A stretch of DNA of 64,000 bases from a bacterium (GTDB taxonomy: Bacteria > 4484-113 > JAFGCY01): the NCBI GenBank assembly GCA_020849855.1, contig JADZFO010000027.1, positions 1 through 64,000 of the forward strand, read 5' to 3'. Within the stretch, counting starts at the first letter, position 1. The number at the start of each line of letters is the position of its first letter. The position numbers and the translations under genes were made by a program. The notes under the pieces are model-generated. The model ran no database searches. It saw only the letters and a list, made by a program, of their open reading frames with translations, and had not been told where the DNA came from. This document shows positions 1-9,089 of the stretch, piece by piece.

Positions 1-1
1 A

Positions 2-124
2 TGTGAAGCCCTGAAGAGTTATTGTTCAAGATACAATTCCACTCGACCACACAGTGCTATCGGCCATCTGCCACCCACATCGCGCCTTCCGGCACTGAAT
101 AACCTGTTTGGCGGCCACAACTAG
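2..124 (+). CDS. C-terminal tail of an IS481/IS3-type transposase (cut by window edge)
   Basis: A frame open from the left edge gives 40 residues and ends at TAG 122-124. It contains RYNSTRPHSAIGHLPP followed by SRL and a short NNLFGGHN tail. This is the usual end of an IS481-like DDE transposase: a YN-x-x-RPHS-x-G-x-x-PP-x-SRL motif, then NNLL-x-x-H. The catalytic DDE residues lie outside the window, so it is unknown whether the element is intact. I could not recognise a terminal inverted repeat between the stop codon and the next gene. Confidence 0.6.
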   Translation, partial: CEALKSYCSRYNSTRPHSAIGHLPPTSRLPALNNLFGGHN

Positions 125-154
125 GCCGACAGACTACTGAACTCTGGCATGCGG

Positions 155-160
155 TATAAA
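155..160 (+). promoter_or_regulatory. possible -10 box for the VWA operon
   Basis: TATAAA lies 57 nt before the ATG at 218, giving a leader of about 50 nt. No clear -35 box. This is a weak call compared with the leaderless promoters elsewhere in the window. Confidence 0.25.
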
Positions 161-217
161 GTCCTGTCTGCTGAGGGTTCTGATGGAGACGCGGGCGCGT
201 CTGGACCTGACTGAAAA

Positions 218-3200
218 ATGCTCGAATTCTCGCGCCCAATCTGGCTGCTGCTGCTGCTGGCAATCCCGGCCCTGGCCTTTGTCGCGCTGCGCCTGAGCTA
301 TGCCTCACTGGGCCCTTACCAGAAGTGGATCAGCCTGGCTGTGCGCGTCATCGTCTGGGTCCTGCTGGTTTTCTCGGCCGCGGGTGCGCAGTTCGTGCGC
401 CACTCCGACCGCGTCAGCGTGATAGTGGTCAAGGACAGCTCCGACTCGATTGACGACAGCCAGGTGGCCCAGGTCATGTCGGCGGTTGAAACGGCGCGCC
501 AGACCATGCGCAAGGACGACTCGCTGGGCAAGGTGAACTTTGGCGCCGATGCCTACCTGGAATACCTGCCGCAGCCGGGCACGGATGAGCGGATGCTGCA
601 GGAATGGCAGACCGAGCCGCGCGGCAACTTCACGGACATCGGCGAAGCGATCCAGCTTGCGGTGGCCTCCTTCCCGGACAATGCGCAAAAGCGCCTGGTG
701 CTGATCACCGACGGCAACGAGAACGTCGGTTCAGCGCTGGCTGAGGGCCGCGTGGCCCGCGATAACGATGTTGAGCTCTTCACCGTCCCGCTGACCACCA
801 AGACCGGCCCGGAGGTTGTGCTGGACAGCCTGGAGGCGCCGGAGCGCGCCAGCCTGGGCGAGACCGTGGATGTGCGTTTCGTGCTGAACAGCACGGTTGC
901 CACTGAAGCTGACGTGACCCTGATGCGCAACGGCGAGTTCGTTGACAAGGCGCCCCTGAGCATCAAGCCGGGCAAGGAAGTCTACGAATTCCCTGTCACC
1001 ATCGACCAGTCAGGCTTCTTTACCTATGAGCTGGCGGTGGAACCGCGCCAGGACACGGTGGTTGAGAACAACCGCGCCTATACCTTCAGCGTGGTGCAGG
1101 GCCAGCCCCGGCTGCTGTACGCCACCGGGGACCCCGCTGAGCTGGCTTATCTGCCGCGCACCCTGATTACGCACAACATCGCGGTGGACGTGGTGCCGCC
1201 CTCTGGCATCCCCTACAGCCTGGAGGACTTCCAGCCCTACGACGGCATCATCTTCAGCGATGTAGCCGCCTTTGACATCTCGACCGAGCAGATGAAGATG
1301 ATCCAGGTCATGGTTCGCGACTTCGGCCGCGGCTTCATGATGCTGGGTGGCGACAAGAGCTTTGGCGTGGGCGGCTACTTCGAGACCCCCATTGAGGAAA
1401 CGCTGCCGGTGGACATGGACTTCCGCCGCAAGCGCATCACGCCAAGCTCACTGGTGATCTGCCTGGTGGACAAGTCCGGCTCGATGGCGGCCACGGTTGG
1501 CGGTGTAGAAAAGATCCAGATGGCCAAGGAAGCCTGCATCGAGGTGGTCAAGTTGCAGGGCCCCAGCGACTACGTTGGCGTCATGGGCTTTGACGACACC
1601 GGGCAGTGGGTGGTGAAGCCCGAGGCCAATGTGGACAAGGGCGCGGTGATCAACACGATCAGCCAGATGCGCGGCGGCGGAGGAACAGACCTCTACCCGG
1701 CGCTGAAGGCCGCCTTTGAAGAAGCCAAGCAAATCAAGGTGCAGGTCAAGCACTTCATCATCTTCACCGACGGCATGGTGGCGCCGGGCGACTTCGAGGG
1801 CCTGGCCAAGGAGATGCAGACCGAGAACTGCACCATGTCCACAGTCGCCTTTGGCACGGATGCGGACATTCCCTTCATGAAGGAGCTGGCGCAGCTTGGC
1901 GGCGGCAACATGTATGAGGCCCGCAACCTGCAGGACCTGCCGCGCATCTTCACCCGCGAAGTGTTTATGGCCAACAAGGCCACGATTGACGAAGAGCCCT
2001 TCATCCCCCGGCCCACCGGCGACAGCCCGCTGCTGTCGGGTATTGCCTGGGGCAGCGCTCCGGCCCTGCTGGGCTATGTGGCCACCAGCGCCAAGGACCG
2101 CGCTGAGGTGCCGCTTGTTACCGGCAAGGAAGACCCGCTGCTGGCGGTCTGGCGTTATGGCCTGGGCAAGAGCGCCGCATTCACCAGCGATGCCAAGAAC
2201 CGCTGGGCGGCCAACTGGCTGGGCTGGAGCGGCTATGAGCGCTTCTTCCTGGGCCTGGCGCGCTGGATCCGCAGCGACCTGGACAGCAGCAACATTGATG
2301 TAAAGACCAGCATCACCGGCCGCCAGGGCGTGGTGCAGGTCAGCGCGGTGGGCCAGGACGGCCAGTTCCTGAATAAGAGCAGTTTTGAAGCGCGCATTAC
2401 CGACCCCGAGCTGGAGAGCCGCAACATCAAGCTGGAGCAGGTTGGCCCGGGGCAGTACGAAGGCCGCTTTGAAGTGGCCGGCAACGGCAACTACTTCGTT
2501 AATGTGGTGCAGCTTGCCGGCGACAAGGGTGCAGAGAAGGCGCCGGTCGGCGCGGCTGCCGGCGGCCTGGCGGTGTCATACTCACCGGAGTACCGCGACA
2601 TTTCGCCCAACACCTTCCTGCTCAGCCAGATGCAGGAAGGCAGCCTCGCGCCGCAGGATGTCCAGCTTGAGGGCCTGTTTGAGCAGGGCCGCAAGCCGAC
2701 CCGCCGCCTGGAAGACGCCTGGGAGCTTTTCACCCTGATTGCCCTGATCCTGTGGCTGCTGGATGTGGCTGCCCGGCGCCTGGTGCTGGACGCCCATGAG
2801 TGGCAACAGGCCTTTGCTGCCGTCATTGGCGGCACCTCGGGCCGCCGGGCCCAGCGCACGCGTGAAAGCCTGGCCGGCCTGCTGAGCGCCAAGGAGCGGG
2901 CTACCGGCCGCGGCGCGCCGCGGGGCAGCACTGGCAGCGAGGGCAGCGAGAGCTGGGATCCATCCGCGCTGGCGGAGGCCCAGCGCCAGCGCAGCCGTCT
3001 GGACCAGGCGGCGGACGCCCGCAGCCGGGTTGGCGCTGGCCAGCCACCGGCAGCACGCAAGGCGGGCCAGCCGGAGGGCCAGATCACCGCGCCGCCGGCT
3101 GAGCAGCAGCAGCGCGCCGCGCAGAATGCCGGCGACCTGTCCAGCCTGCGCCGCAAGCTCGACACGCTGGATCAGCGCGCCGGCCCGGCGCAGCCCGGCG

Positions 3201-3337
3201 GCTTCAAGCCGCTGGATCCGCAGCAGCCCGCACGGCCCGCCGAGACACCCAAGCCCAAGGTGGATGCGCCGATGACTGAGCGCGACTTCACCAGCCGGCT
3301 GCTGGACCGCAAGCGCAAGAAGCAGGACGACGAGTAA
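218..3337 (+). CDS. Membrane-anchored VWA / glutamine-amidotransferase-like protein
   Basis: A 1039-residue protein. Residues 1-55 hold two hydrophobic segments as in BatA-type proteins. A first VWA-like domain starts near residue 66 with a D73-x-S-x-S metal site (DSSDS). Residues about 295-400 resemble a type 1 glutamine-amidotransferase fold without an obvious catalytic Cys. A second VWA domain starts near 410 with the canonical LVDKSGSM site. A last transmembrane segment lies near 835-855, followed by a roughly 180-residue charged, Gln/Ala/Pro-rich tail that is probably disordered. Family members act in the periplasm or at the membrane, often beside MoxR or ABC-2 genes, with unknown substrates. 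It is the first gene of a tight operon: its TAA overlaps the next ATG (TAATG). Confidence 0.8.
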   Translation: MLEFSRPIWLLLLLAIPALAFVALRLSYASLGPYQKWISLAVRVIVWVLLVFSAAGAQFVRHSDRVSVIVVKDSSDSIDDSQVAQVMSAVETARQTMRKDDSLGKVNFGADAYLEYLPQPGTDERMLQEWQTEPRGNFTDIGEAIQLAVASFPDNAQKRLVLITDGNENVGSALAEGRVARDNDVELFTVPLTTKTGPEVVLDSLEAPERASLGETVDVRFVLNSTVATEADVTLMRNGEFVDKAPLSIKPGKEVYEFPVTIDQSGFFTYELAVEPRQDTVVENNRAYTFSVVQGQPRLLYATGDPAELAYLPRTLITHNIAVDVVPPSGIPYSLEDFQPYDGIIFSDVAAFDISTEQMKMIQVMVRDFGRGFMMLGGDKSFGVGGYFETPIEETLPVDMDFRRKRITPSSLVICLVDKSGSMAATVGGVEKIQMAKEACIEVVKLQGPSDYVGVMGFDDTGQWVVKPEANVDKGAVINTISQMRGGGGTDLYPALKAAFEEAKQIKVQVKHFIIFTDGMVAPGDFEGLAKEMQTENCTMSTVAFGTDADIPFMKELAQLGGGNMYEARNLQDLPRIFTREVFMANKATIDEEPFIPRPTGDSPLLSGIAWGSAPALLGYVATSAKDRAEVPLVTGKEDPLLAVWRYGLGKSAAFTSDAKNRWAANWLGWSGYERFFLGLARWIRSDLDSSNIDVKTSITGRQGVVQVSAVGQDGQFLNKSSFEARITDPELESRNIKLEQVGPGQYEGRFEVAGNGNYFVNVVQLAGDKGAEKAPVGAAAGGLAVSYSPEYRDISPNTFLLSQMQEGSLAPQDVQLEGLFEQGRKPTRRLEDAWELFTLIALILWLLDVAARRLVLDAHEWQQAFAAVIGGTSGRRAQRTRESLAGLLSAKERATGRGAPRGSTGSEGSESWDPSALAEAQRQRSRLDQAADARSRVGAGQPPAARKAGQPEGQITAPPAEQQQRAAQNAGDLSSLRRKLDTLDQRAGPAQPGGFKPLDPQQPARPAETPKPKVDAPMTERDFTSRLLDRKRKKQDDE

Positions 3338-4893
3338 TGCGCTGGCGCATCCGCCTACTGGCCTGCCTGAGCCTGAGCATTGCGGGCCTTCTGGCCGGTA
3401 TATCCTGCCGTGAAAACAGTATTGAGAACCAGCCGGAAGAAGCGCACGCCGGGGCCAGCCTGCCGCTGCCCAGGACAGAGCAGCACGGCGCCAGCCAGCG
3501 CGCCTGGCTGGGCGGCAAGGGCAATGCCGGCGACAGCGGCTGCTGCAGCGCGCGGCTGAAGCTGCCCCTGAGCCATGAACCGGCCTGGGAATGGAGCTAC
3601 AGCGCGGCGGAGTTCTCTGACGCTAACCTCAACAGCCTGCTGCACTATGACGGCCGGCTTTTTACCTCGGCCTATTGCCCGCAGATCGCCGTGCTGAACA
3701 CGACGGACGGCCGCCAGCTGGACAACAGCGTGCGTTATGCCCCGCTTGGCGGCGGGCTTGAGACGGGCCGCGAGTACTTCACCAGCATGTACCTGAACCC
3801 GAACGGGCTGCTGCTGGGCTGTGACAACCTGGGGCGCCGCTACTGCTGGCAGGCCAGCGGCAGCGAGCTGGCCCTGCGCTGGCTGCGCAGCGGCAAAGCC
3901 GACAAGAACTTCCTTGGCGTGCCGGTGCCGGGCCTGAGCATCGCGACCTTCAACGAAGGCCTGGAGGCCATGAAGCTGGAGGATGGAAGCCGCGCCTGGG
4001 GTGTGCCCGTACTGCTGCGCAACCGCCGCTTCAGGGACAACAGCAATATGGTGGCATCGGACAGCGGCCGCCTTTTGTGGTGCTCCGGCTATGGCGACAT
4101 GGAGGCCTTTGACGGCGCCAGCGGCAAGCCGCTCTGGGCCGCGGCCGGCGTGGCGGCAATGCGCAACCTGGCCCTCGACCCGGCGGGCGAGCACGCCTAC
4201 ATCGCATATCAGAACGAGCTGCTGGAGTGCCGCAGCCTTGAGGATGGCCGGCTGCTCTGGGACTTTGACTGGAGTGCGCAGATCCCGGAGCAGGAGCGGG
4301 CCGCCCTGCAGGCCGAGATGGGGCCTGAAGAGCTTTACCGCGCGCGGGTGGCCGGGCTGTCGGCTTCAGCGGACAGCGTGGTGCTGAGCCTCTACAACGG
4401 CTACTGCTTCAGCCTCAGCAGCGCCGGTACACTGCAGTGGAAGCTGCGCAGCGACAGCATGCTTTATGACGCGCTGCTGCTGGAGAACGCCGTGCTGCTG
4501 ACCCAGTTCGCGGCTATACCGCGCTCTGAGCAGCGCCGGCTGGCCCAGGGTGACAAGCCCCTGCTGCTGCCGCCCTGGCCGGGCCTGCGCTCGCGGCTGA
4601 AGGAGGCACAGATTGATGTGCCGGACTACCAGCCCGGGCAGCTTAACTTGACCTATTTCGCCGGCCAGCTCGGCGGCGTGGCCCTGGCTGTGCGGGTGGC
4701 GGCGCTGGATCCGGTGACTGGGGCGGAGCTGGACAGCCACGAATACGACATCGACTTCAGGGTGGGGCCGGTGCCCGCCTACAATATGCTGGTGGCCGGA
4801 GGCGGCCGCAGACTTGGCGAAACATTCAAGGCGAGCAGCAAGGAGCCGCGGATACTGCAGGCTTTTGACTGGCTGGAGTGGGAGGGGACCTAG
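3337..4893 (+). CDS. PQQ-like beta-propeller lipoprotein
   Basis: A 518-residue protein with a hydrophobic signal and a lipobox-like GISC at Cys24, so probably a lipoprotein, although Gly at -3 is unusual. The body has several G-x-x-LW repeats (GKPLWAAAGV, GRLLWDFDW, GTLQWKL), typical of PQQ-type beta-propeller blades. No enzyme signature is visible; such proteins usually serve as binding or scaffold modules. The ATG overlaps the stop of the VWA gene, and the permease gene follows after 3 nt, so it is presumably made with both and works with them at the membrane. The exact function is not recognisable. Confidence 0.65.
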   Translation: MRWRIRLLACLSLSIAGLLAGISCRENSIENQPEEAHAGASLPLPRTEQHGASQRAWLGGKGNAGDSGCCSARLKLPLSHEPAWEWSYSAAEFSDANLNSLLHYDGRLFTSAYCPQIAVLNTTDGRQLDNSVRYAPLGGGLETGREYFTSMYLNPNGLLLGCDNLGRRYCWQASGSELALRWLRSGKADKNFLGVPVPGLSIATFNEGLEAMKLEDGSRAWGVPVLLRNRRFRDNSNMVASDSGRLLWCSGYGDMEAFDGASGKPLWAAAGVAAMRNLALDPAGEHAYIAYQNELLECRSLEDGRLLWDFDWSAQIPEQERAALQAEMGPEELYRARVAGLSASADSVVLSLYNGYCFSLSSAGTLQWKLRSDSMLYDALLLENAVLLTQFAAIPRSEQRRLAQGDKPLLLPPWPGLRSRLKEAQIDVPDYQPGQLNLTYFAGQLGGVALAVRVAALDPVTGAELDSHEYDIDFRVGPVPAYNMLVAGGGRRLGETFKASSKEPRILQAFDWLEWEGT

Positions 4894-4896
4894 AAA

Positions 4897-5763
4897 ATGT
4901 GGTCGATGGTGCTTAAGGAATACCGCCAGCGGGCGCGCGGTGTGGCAACGGTTGGCCTGATCATTGCCTATACCCTGATCCTGGGCGGCGTTTCGTTCTT
5001 TGTCTATCTGGCCATGTATGCCGCGCTCAACGCCCAGAGCGCGCAGGCCTCGGCCGCCGGGCGGGCGCTCTGCGTGGCCACCTTCATCGCGCAGATGATC
5101 ATGGCGCTGATGCTTTCGCTTTCGCTGAACGCCAGCACCATCGCGGCGGAGAAGGACCAGGAGACTTTTGACCTGCTGAACCTGACGCTCTTTAAGAGCT
5201 GGGAGATTGTGCTGGGCAAGTTCTTCTCCTCCACCGGCTTCCTCTTCATCCTGGTCTTCACGGCGGTGCCGATCTATACCCTGGCATTCACCTTCGGCGG
5301 CATCGACGTTGGCGCCATGTACCGCCTGGCGGCGGTAGTGACCGGCACCACGCTGCTGATCTCTTCCATCGGCCTGTTCTTCTCGCTGGTCAGCGACGAC
5401 CTGCGCACGGCGCTTGGCCGCAGCTTCCTGGTGATGATCGTCATCGGAGCGGTGACCCTCTTCCTGGGCCTGGCGCTGGGCGGCAGCCTGAACTCCAGCC
5501 AGCCCAACCCGCTGACTTACTACGGCGGCCTTCTGTCCTTCTTCATCAACCCGCTCTGGGCCGCCATCGACGTTCTGGGCACGCCGCTGAGCGGACAGCT
5601 GGCCTGGGGCAGCAACGGCGGAGCGGTGCCATATGTGATCAACTCAGGCATGCTCTGGGCTTTCACGGCCGGCTTCCAGACCCTCTGCGCCGCCGGGCTG
5701 CTGGCCGTGACCTCCATGATCTATCCGCGTTACCGCGCCAGCCGTCAGGGAGGTGTGGCATGA
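4897..5763 (+). CDS. ABC-2 type transporter permease
   Basis: A 288-residue protein with about six hydrophobic segments. After the second comes AAEKDQETFDLLNLT, which matches the coupling-loop signature of ABC-2 permeases (usually EKE-x-GT-x-ELL). The start is supported by a GGAGGGG ribosome binding site about 10 nt upstream. It sits in the middle of the operon, and its end overlaps the next gene by 4 nt (ATGA). The partner ATPase is not seen in this window; it may lie upstream of the transposase remnant or elsewhere. Substrate unknown. Confidence 0.8.
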   Translation: MWSMVLKEYRQRARGVATVGLIIAYTLILGGVSFFVYLAMYAALNAQSAQASAAGRALCVATFIAQMIMALMLSLSLNASTIAAEKDQETFDLLNLTLFKSWEIVLGKFFSSTGFLFILVFTAVPIYTLAFTFGGIDVGAMYRLAAVVTGTTLLISSIGLFFSLVSDDLRTALGRSFLVMIVIGAVTLFLGLALGGSLNSSQPNPLTYYGGLLSFFINPLWAAIDVLGTPLSGQLAWGSNGGAVPYVINSGMLWAFTAGFQTLCAAGLLAVTSMIYPRYRASRQGGVA

Positions 5764-8186
5764 GCAGCACACTGCGGCAAATGCTGGCCCGCTCTGGTGC
5801 AGGCCTGGCCCTGCTGGTGCTGGCCTTGTGCAGCTTCAGCGCGCCGGCGCAGGCCAAGCCGCCCAAGGGCATCACCTGGGATGTCCAGCTTGGCTACAAC
5901 AAGCTGGCCCAGAAAGGCCGGGTCAACCCGGTCATCGTCGATATGGCCAACAATTCCGCCGGGACCAACCTCTCCGGTGATCTGGTGCTGGAGTACGGCG
6001 GCATCGAGTACTCGACGCGCCTGGAGCTGCCTACTCCTTCCAAGAAGCGCTTTTACCTCTATTTCCCCTGCGAGGACTACCCGCCGACCCTGACTGTGCG
6101 GGTGCGCACGAAGGCCTATACCGAAGAGAAGATGATCTCGGCCTTCAACTCCACCATCGAGGCCTCGGACCTTAACGTGCTGGTTCTCTCCAACCAGAAA
6201 GGCAGCCTTGGCGTGGTGAATCAGCAGGTTTCGGCGCGCATGCTGCGCGATATCTTCAACGCGGAGCATGCGGAAGTCGGTGCGGCGACGGTCTTTGTGT
6301 CTTATCTGCGCCTGGATGAGTGCGAGGCGAACCCCAAGTTCTTCTCGACCGCTGATGTGATCGTGCTGGCGGATGTGGACTACCAGCAGATGAACACTGA
6401 GATGGCGGAGGCGCTGAAGGCCGTGCTGGCCGGTGGCAAAACCCTTGTCTTCTCGCTGGGCCTTAACGGCCCGGCGGTCTCGGCCAGCCCGCTGCGGGAT
6501 ATCTGCCCGCTGCAGGTGGAGTCCACCGCGTCGGTCAGCAGCCTGGGCCAGTTCGGCCAGAACTACGGCATCTCCGCCGAGCGCTCGCCGGCGATCCTGG
6601 CCGCGGGCAGCTATGGCGCGGGCGTGGAAGTGCTGGACTGGGCCGGGCAGCGACCGGTCATCCTGCGCAGCAGCATGGGTTCCGGCACGGCGATTGCGCT
6701 GGCCTTCGACTTCACACAGGTGCCCTTCAAGCAGAACCCCAGGGTCGCGGACATCTTCAACGACTATGTCTTCCGGGTCGACGAGACGGTGCAGCTGAAC
6801 AACATGTTCCTGCACCCGCAGCCCCTGGGCAACATCCTCAGCACCCTTGGCGCCGCCAAGCCGATGGAGCCGCAGTTTGTGCTGCTCTTCCTTCTGGCCT
6901 ATGTGGTACTGATTGGCCCGCTGAACTTCTTCATCCTCGACCGCTTCAAGCGCCGTACTCTGGTCTGGACCACCATTCCGCTGATCGTCGCCGGCTTCAG
7001 CTACCTGGGCCTGATGACCGGCTATCTGCGCCGAGGCGCCAACAACATCACGGCCTACTTCCAGGAGATGCACGTCTTCCCCGGCGCGGCCTATACGCCC
7101 TACCAGACAGTGATGCTGGTCTTCACCGCCGAGCGGACAAAGTATGAGCTGAAAGTGCCGGACCAGAGCGCCTTCCTGTACCCGACGATCCCGAGCCCCG
7201 ACCCGATGAACATCCCGGCTCAGCCGGGCCTCGGCGTGTTTACCGGCGGCCGCATCGACAACAGCTCCGAGCCGCTGCTCAAGATGACCCAGGGCAAGTG
7301 GGACCCCAAGGTTTACTACTACCAGGGCTATGTGGCACAGCAGGTTGGCGCGACCAGCAGCCTGACCGGCGTGCGCGGTGAAGGCGGCCTGGTGGACCTG
7401 CAGGGCAGCTTCAGCCTGAGCCTGCCCTTTGACCTGCACAACGCCTACATCACCGGGCCGGGCTATCAGAAGTCCATCGGCAACCTGGCCGGCAGCGGCA
7501 ACTTCGATATTGACAGCCTGAGCGGAGAAAGCGGCGGCACGCAGGCCGGCCTGTCCGGGGATAACTACATCGCCCAGCGGGTCAGCGAGATTGCCTCGCG
7601 CCAGCAGCAGAGCGCCAAGCTGCCGCTCTCATACCGCGACGAGGTGCTGCTGGTCGGCTTCAGCGAGGACATCGAGTCCCTGGCGAAGTTCGACCGCGCC
7701 CATAAGGAGCACCGCCTGAACATGGTGGTCGTGCACCTGCCTTACGGCGCCACGGTGCAGCAGCAGGGCGACCTGTCGATCGCCCGCGGACTCCTGATCG
7801 GCGGAAAGGACTTCAGCAATGACGACCAGCGCTGGGGCAACTTCGCACCCGAGAGCGGGCAGGGTATCGAGAAGGTACGCTTCAAGCCCGAGGGCTTTGT
7901 GGATGTCGAGTATGAAATTGCCGGCGACCTGAGCCGTGACAGCGCGATCCATGTCTCGCTGGCCGTCAGCGACAAGAACGACAACCCGGTGGACGACGCT
8001 TCCAACTTCATGAAGGTGGAGATCCGCAGCGCCGGTGACTGGCAGCCCCTGGCGATTGCCGACGGCACTTCTGTTGATGTGCCGGTGTCAATGATTGGCG
8101 GGGACAGGCGCCTGACCCTGCGCTTCTCTTCGCTGGCCGACGAGATCACCTTCAAGCTGCCTGACGATCGCCAGAGCGTGTATTAG
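5760..8186 (+). CDS. Large exported membrane protein of the VWA/ABC-2 operon
   Basis: An 808-residue protein. A clear signal peptide ends near AQA (residue 32). Residues 33-370 form an exported region: an Ig-like N-terminal part, then an alpha/beta part (VLVLSNQKGSLG, VIVLADVDYQQM) resembling a degenerate amidotransferase or VWA fold. Two transmembrane segments lie near 373-425 with Arg/Lys between them, followed by about 380 more residues that are beta-rich and probably periplasmic. A GGGAGG site precedes the ATG. It closes the four-gene operon. Comparable large proteins accompany VWA/ABC-2 systems in several phyla, but no biochemical role is established that I can name. Confidence 0.6.
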   Translation: MSSTLRQMLARSGAGLALLVLALCSFSAPAQAKPPKGITWDVQLGYNKLAQKGRVNPVIVDMANNSAGTNLSGDLVLEYGGIEYSTRLELPTPSKKRFYLYFPCEDYPPTLTVRVRTKAYTEEKMISAFNSTIEASDLNVLVLSNQKGSLGVVNQQVSARMLRDIFNAEHAEVGAATVFVSYLRLDECEANPKFFSTADVIVLADVDYQQMNTEMAEALKAVLAGGKTLVFSLGLNGPAVSASPLRDICPLQVESTASVSSLGQFGQNYGISAERSPAILAAGSYGAGVEVLDWAGQRPVILRSSMGSGTAIALAFDFTQVPFKQNPRVADIFNDYVFRVDETVQLNNMFLHPQPLGNILSTLGAAKPMEPQFVLLFLLAYVVLIGPLNFFILDRFKRRTLVWTTIPLIVAGFSYLGLMTGYLRRGANNITAYFQEMHVFPGAAYTPYQTVMLVFTAERTKYELKVPDQSAFLYPTIPSPDPMNIPAQPGLGVFTGGRIDNSSEPLLKMTQGKWDPKVYYYQGYVAQQVGATSSLTGVRGEGGLVDLQGSFSLSLPFDLHNAYITGPGYQKSIGNLAGSGNFDIDSLSGESGGTQAGLSGDNYIAQRVSEIASRQQQSAKLPLSYRDEVLLVGFSEDIESLAKFDRAHKEHRLNMVVVHLPYGATVQQQGDLSIARGLLIGGKDFSNDDQRWGNFAPESGQGIEKVRFKPEGFVDVEYEIAGDLSRDSAIHVSLAVSDKNDNPVDDASNFMKVEIRSAGDWQPLAIADGTSVDVPVSMIGGDRRLTLRFSSLADEITFKLPDDRQSVY

Positions 8187-8204
8187 ACAGCGGCCGCGGC
8201 CGGC

Positions 8205-9050
8205 TTACTGCGACTGTCCGATCCAGTCGCCGCCGAAGGGCGCGGCCTCCCAGTCGTCGATCCACCAGCAGCCGCGCATGGTCTTGTTGTCCTCAGACAC
8301 CAGGAAGGTGGCGAAGCCGCCGGCCTTCTCGCTTTCCCAGCGCATGGCCAGGATGCCGCTGTTGTAGAAGCCGGAGACGATCAGCGGAGTCTCGCCGCTG
8401 ACCTGGCCTTCAAAGGAGCTGCCGACATAGCGGCTGATTTCCATGTAGCCGCGGCTGGTGCCGAACTTGTTGGCCAGCAGTCGCGGGCTGGCGCGCTCCG
8501 GCAGGCGGACGAACCAGAAGCCGGTGCGATTCTCATAGCTCCAGAGGTACAGGAAGTCCTGCTGGTAAAGCTGGCCATACATCTCGACTGAGCCGCCGCC
8601 AAAGGCCAGCTCCAGCGCTCCGGGCTTCGACTTTTTCCAGCTGCCGTCGTCGACCTTTGTTGTGCCGTCGTTCACGCCGGTCCAGGTGGCATAGCCATTG
8701 GGCTGCAGGTTCAGGATGTCCTGCTGGTCGACGGGGATCAGATTCATCTTCTCCTGCACGACCTGGCAGACCTGCAGATAGCGGCCGAGGATGGCCGGCT
8801 CGGTCAGGGTGTCCTCGGTGGGCAGGGACGGGCCGCGGTCCGCCGGCGTGCTGACAGCAGCAGACTCATCCGGACGCGCGGCGCGGCTGGGCATCTCCGG
8901 CACGGGAGACTTGTACTCCGGACTGTCCCAGGGATGGGTGCCGCGCACCATCTGCGCCCGGCGCTCAACCGCCTCGCCCTCCCGGCGGCAGGCGGCCGCG
9001 ATCAGGGGCAGGCTCAGGACCAGGGCCAGCAAAATGCGCTGCAGCTGCAT
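8205..9050 (-). CDS. Hypothetical lipoprotein
   Basis: A 281-residue protein with a signal peptide and lipobox IAAAC (Cys21). A Ser/Pro/Glu-rich linker (about 22-85) leads to a beta-rich domain with many Trp, Tyr and Gly residues (WSYENRTGFWFVRLP; RGCWWIDDWEA near the end). It looks like a small beta-barrel or lipocalin-like fold, but I do not recognise the family. The ATG is 6 nt after a TAGAAT box, so translation is probably leaderless and the gene has its own promoter even though it follows a minus-strand gene at 9090. It is convergent with the VWA operon. Confidence 0.6.
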   Translation of the reverse strand: MQLQRILLALVLSLPLIAAACRREGEAVERRAQMVRGTHPWDSPEYKSPVPEMPSRAARPDESAAVSTPADRGPSLPTEDTLTEPAILGRYLQVCQVVQEKMNLIPVDQQDILNLQPNGYATWTGVNDGTTKVDDGSWKKSKPGALELAFGGGSVEMYGQLYQQDFLYLWSYENRTGFWFVRLPERASPRLLANKFGTSRGYMEISRYVGSSFEGQVSGETPLIVSGFYNSGILAMRWESEKAGGFATFLVSEDNKTMRGCWWIDDWEAAPFGGDWIGQSQ

Positions 9051-9056
9051 GCTTCT

Positions 9057-9062
9057 ATTCTA
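9057..9062 (-). promoter_or_regulatory. -10 box, leaderless type
   Basis: TAGAAT, then 6 nt, then the ATG of the lipoprotein at 9050. Confidence 0.6.
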
Positions 9063-9089
9063 GACGGGGCCGGCCGGGCCGGGTTTCAT

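Noticed and set aside
5745-7439. Long minus-strand frame opposite the exported membrane protein gene
   Set aside because: It is an artefact of high-GC codon use on the plus strand: no start signals, His/Gln/Arg-rich sequence, and it lies entirely within a well-supported gene. Similar long opposite-strand frames at 8934-10232, 33456-35036, 35067-36554, 38494-40017, 43179-45929 and 62050-63942 were rejected for the same reason.
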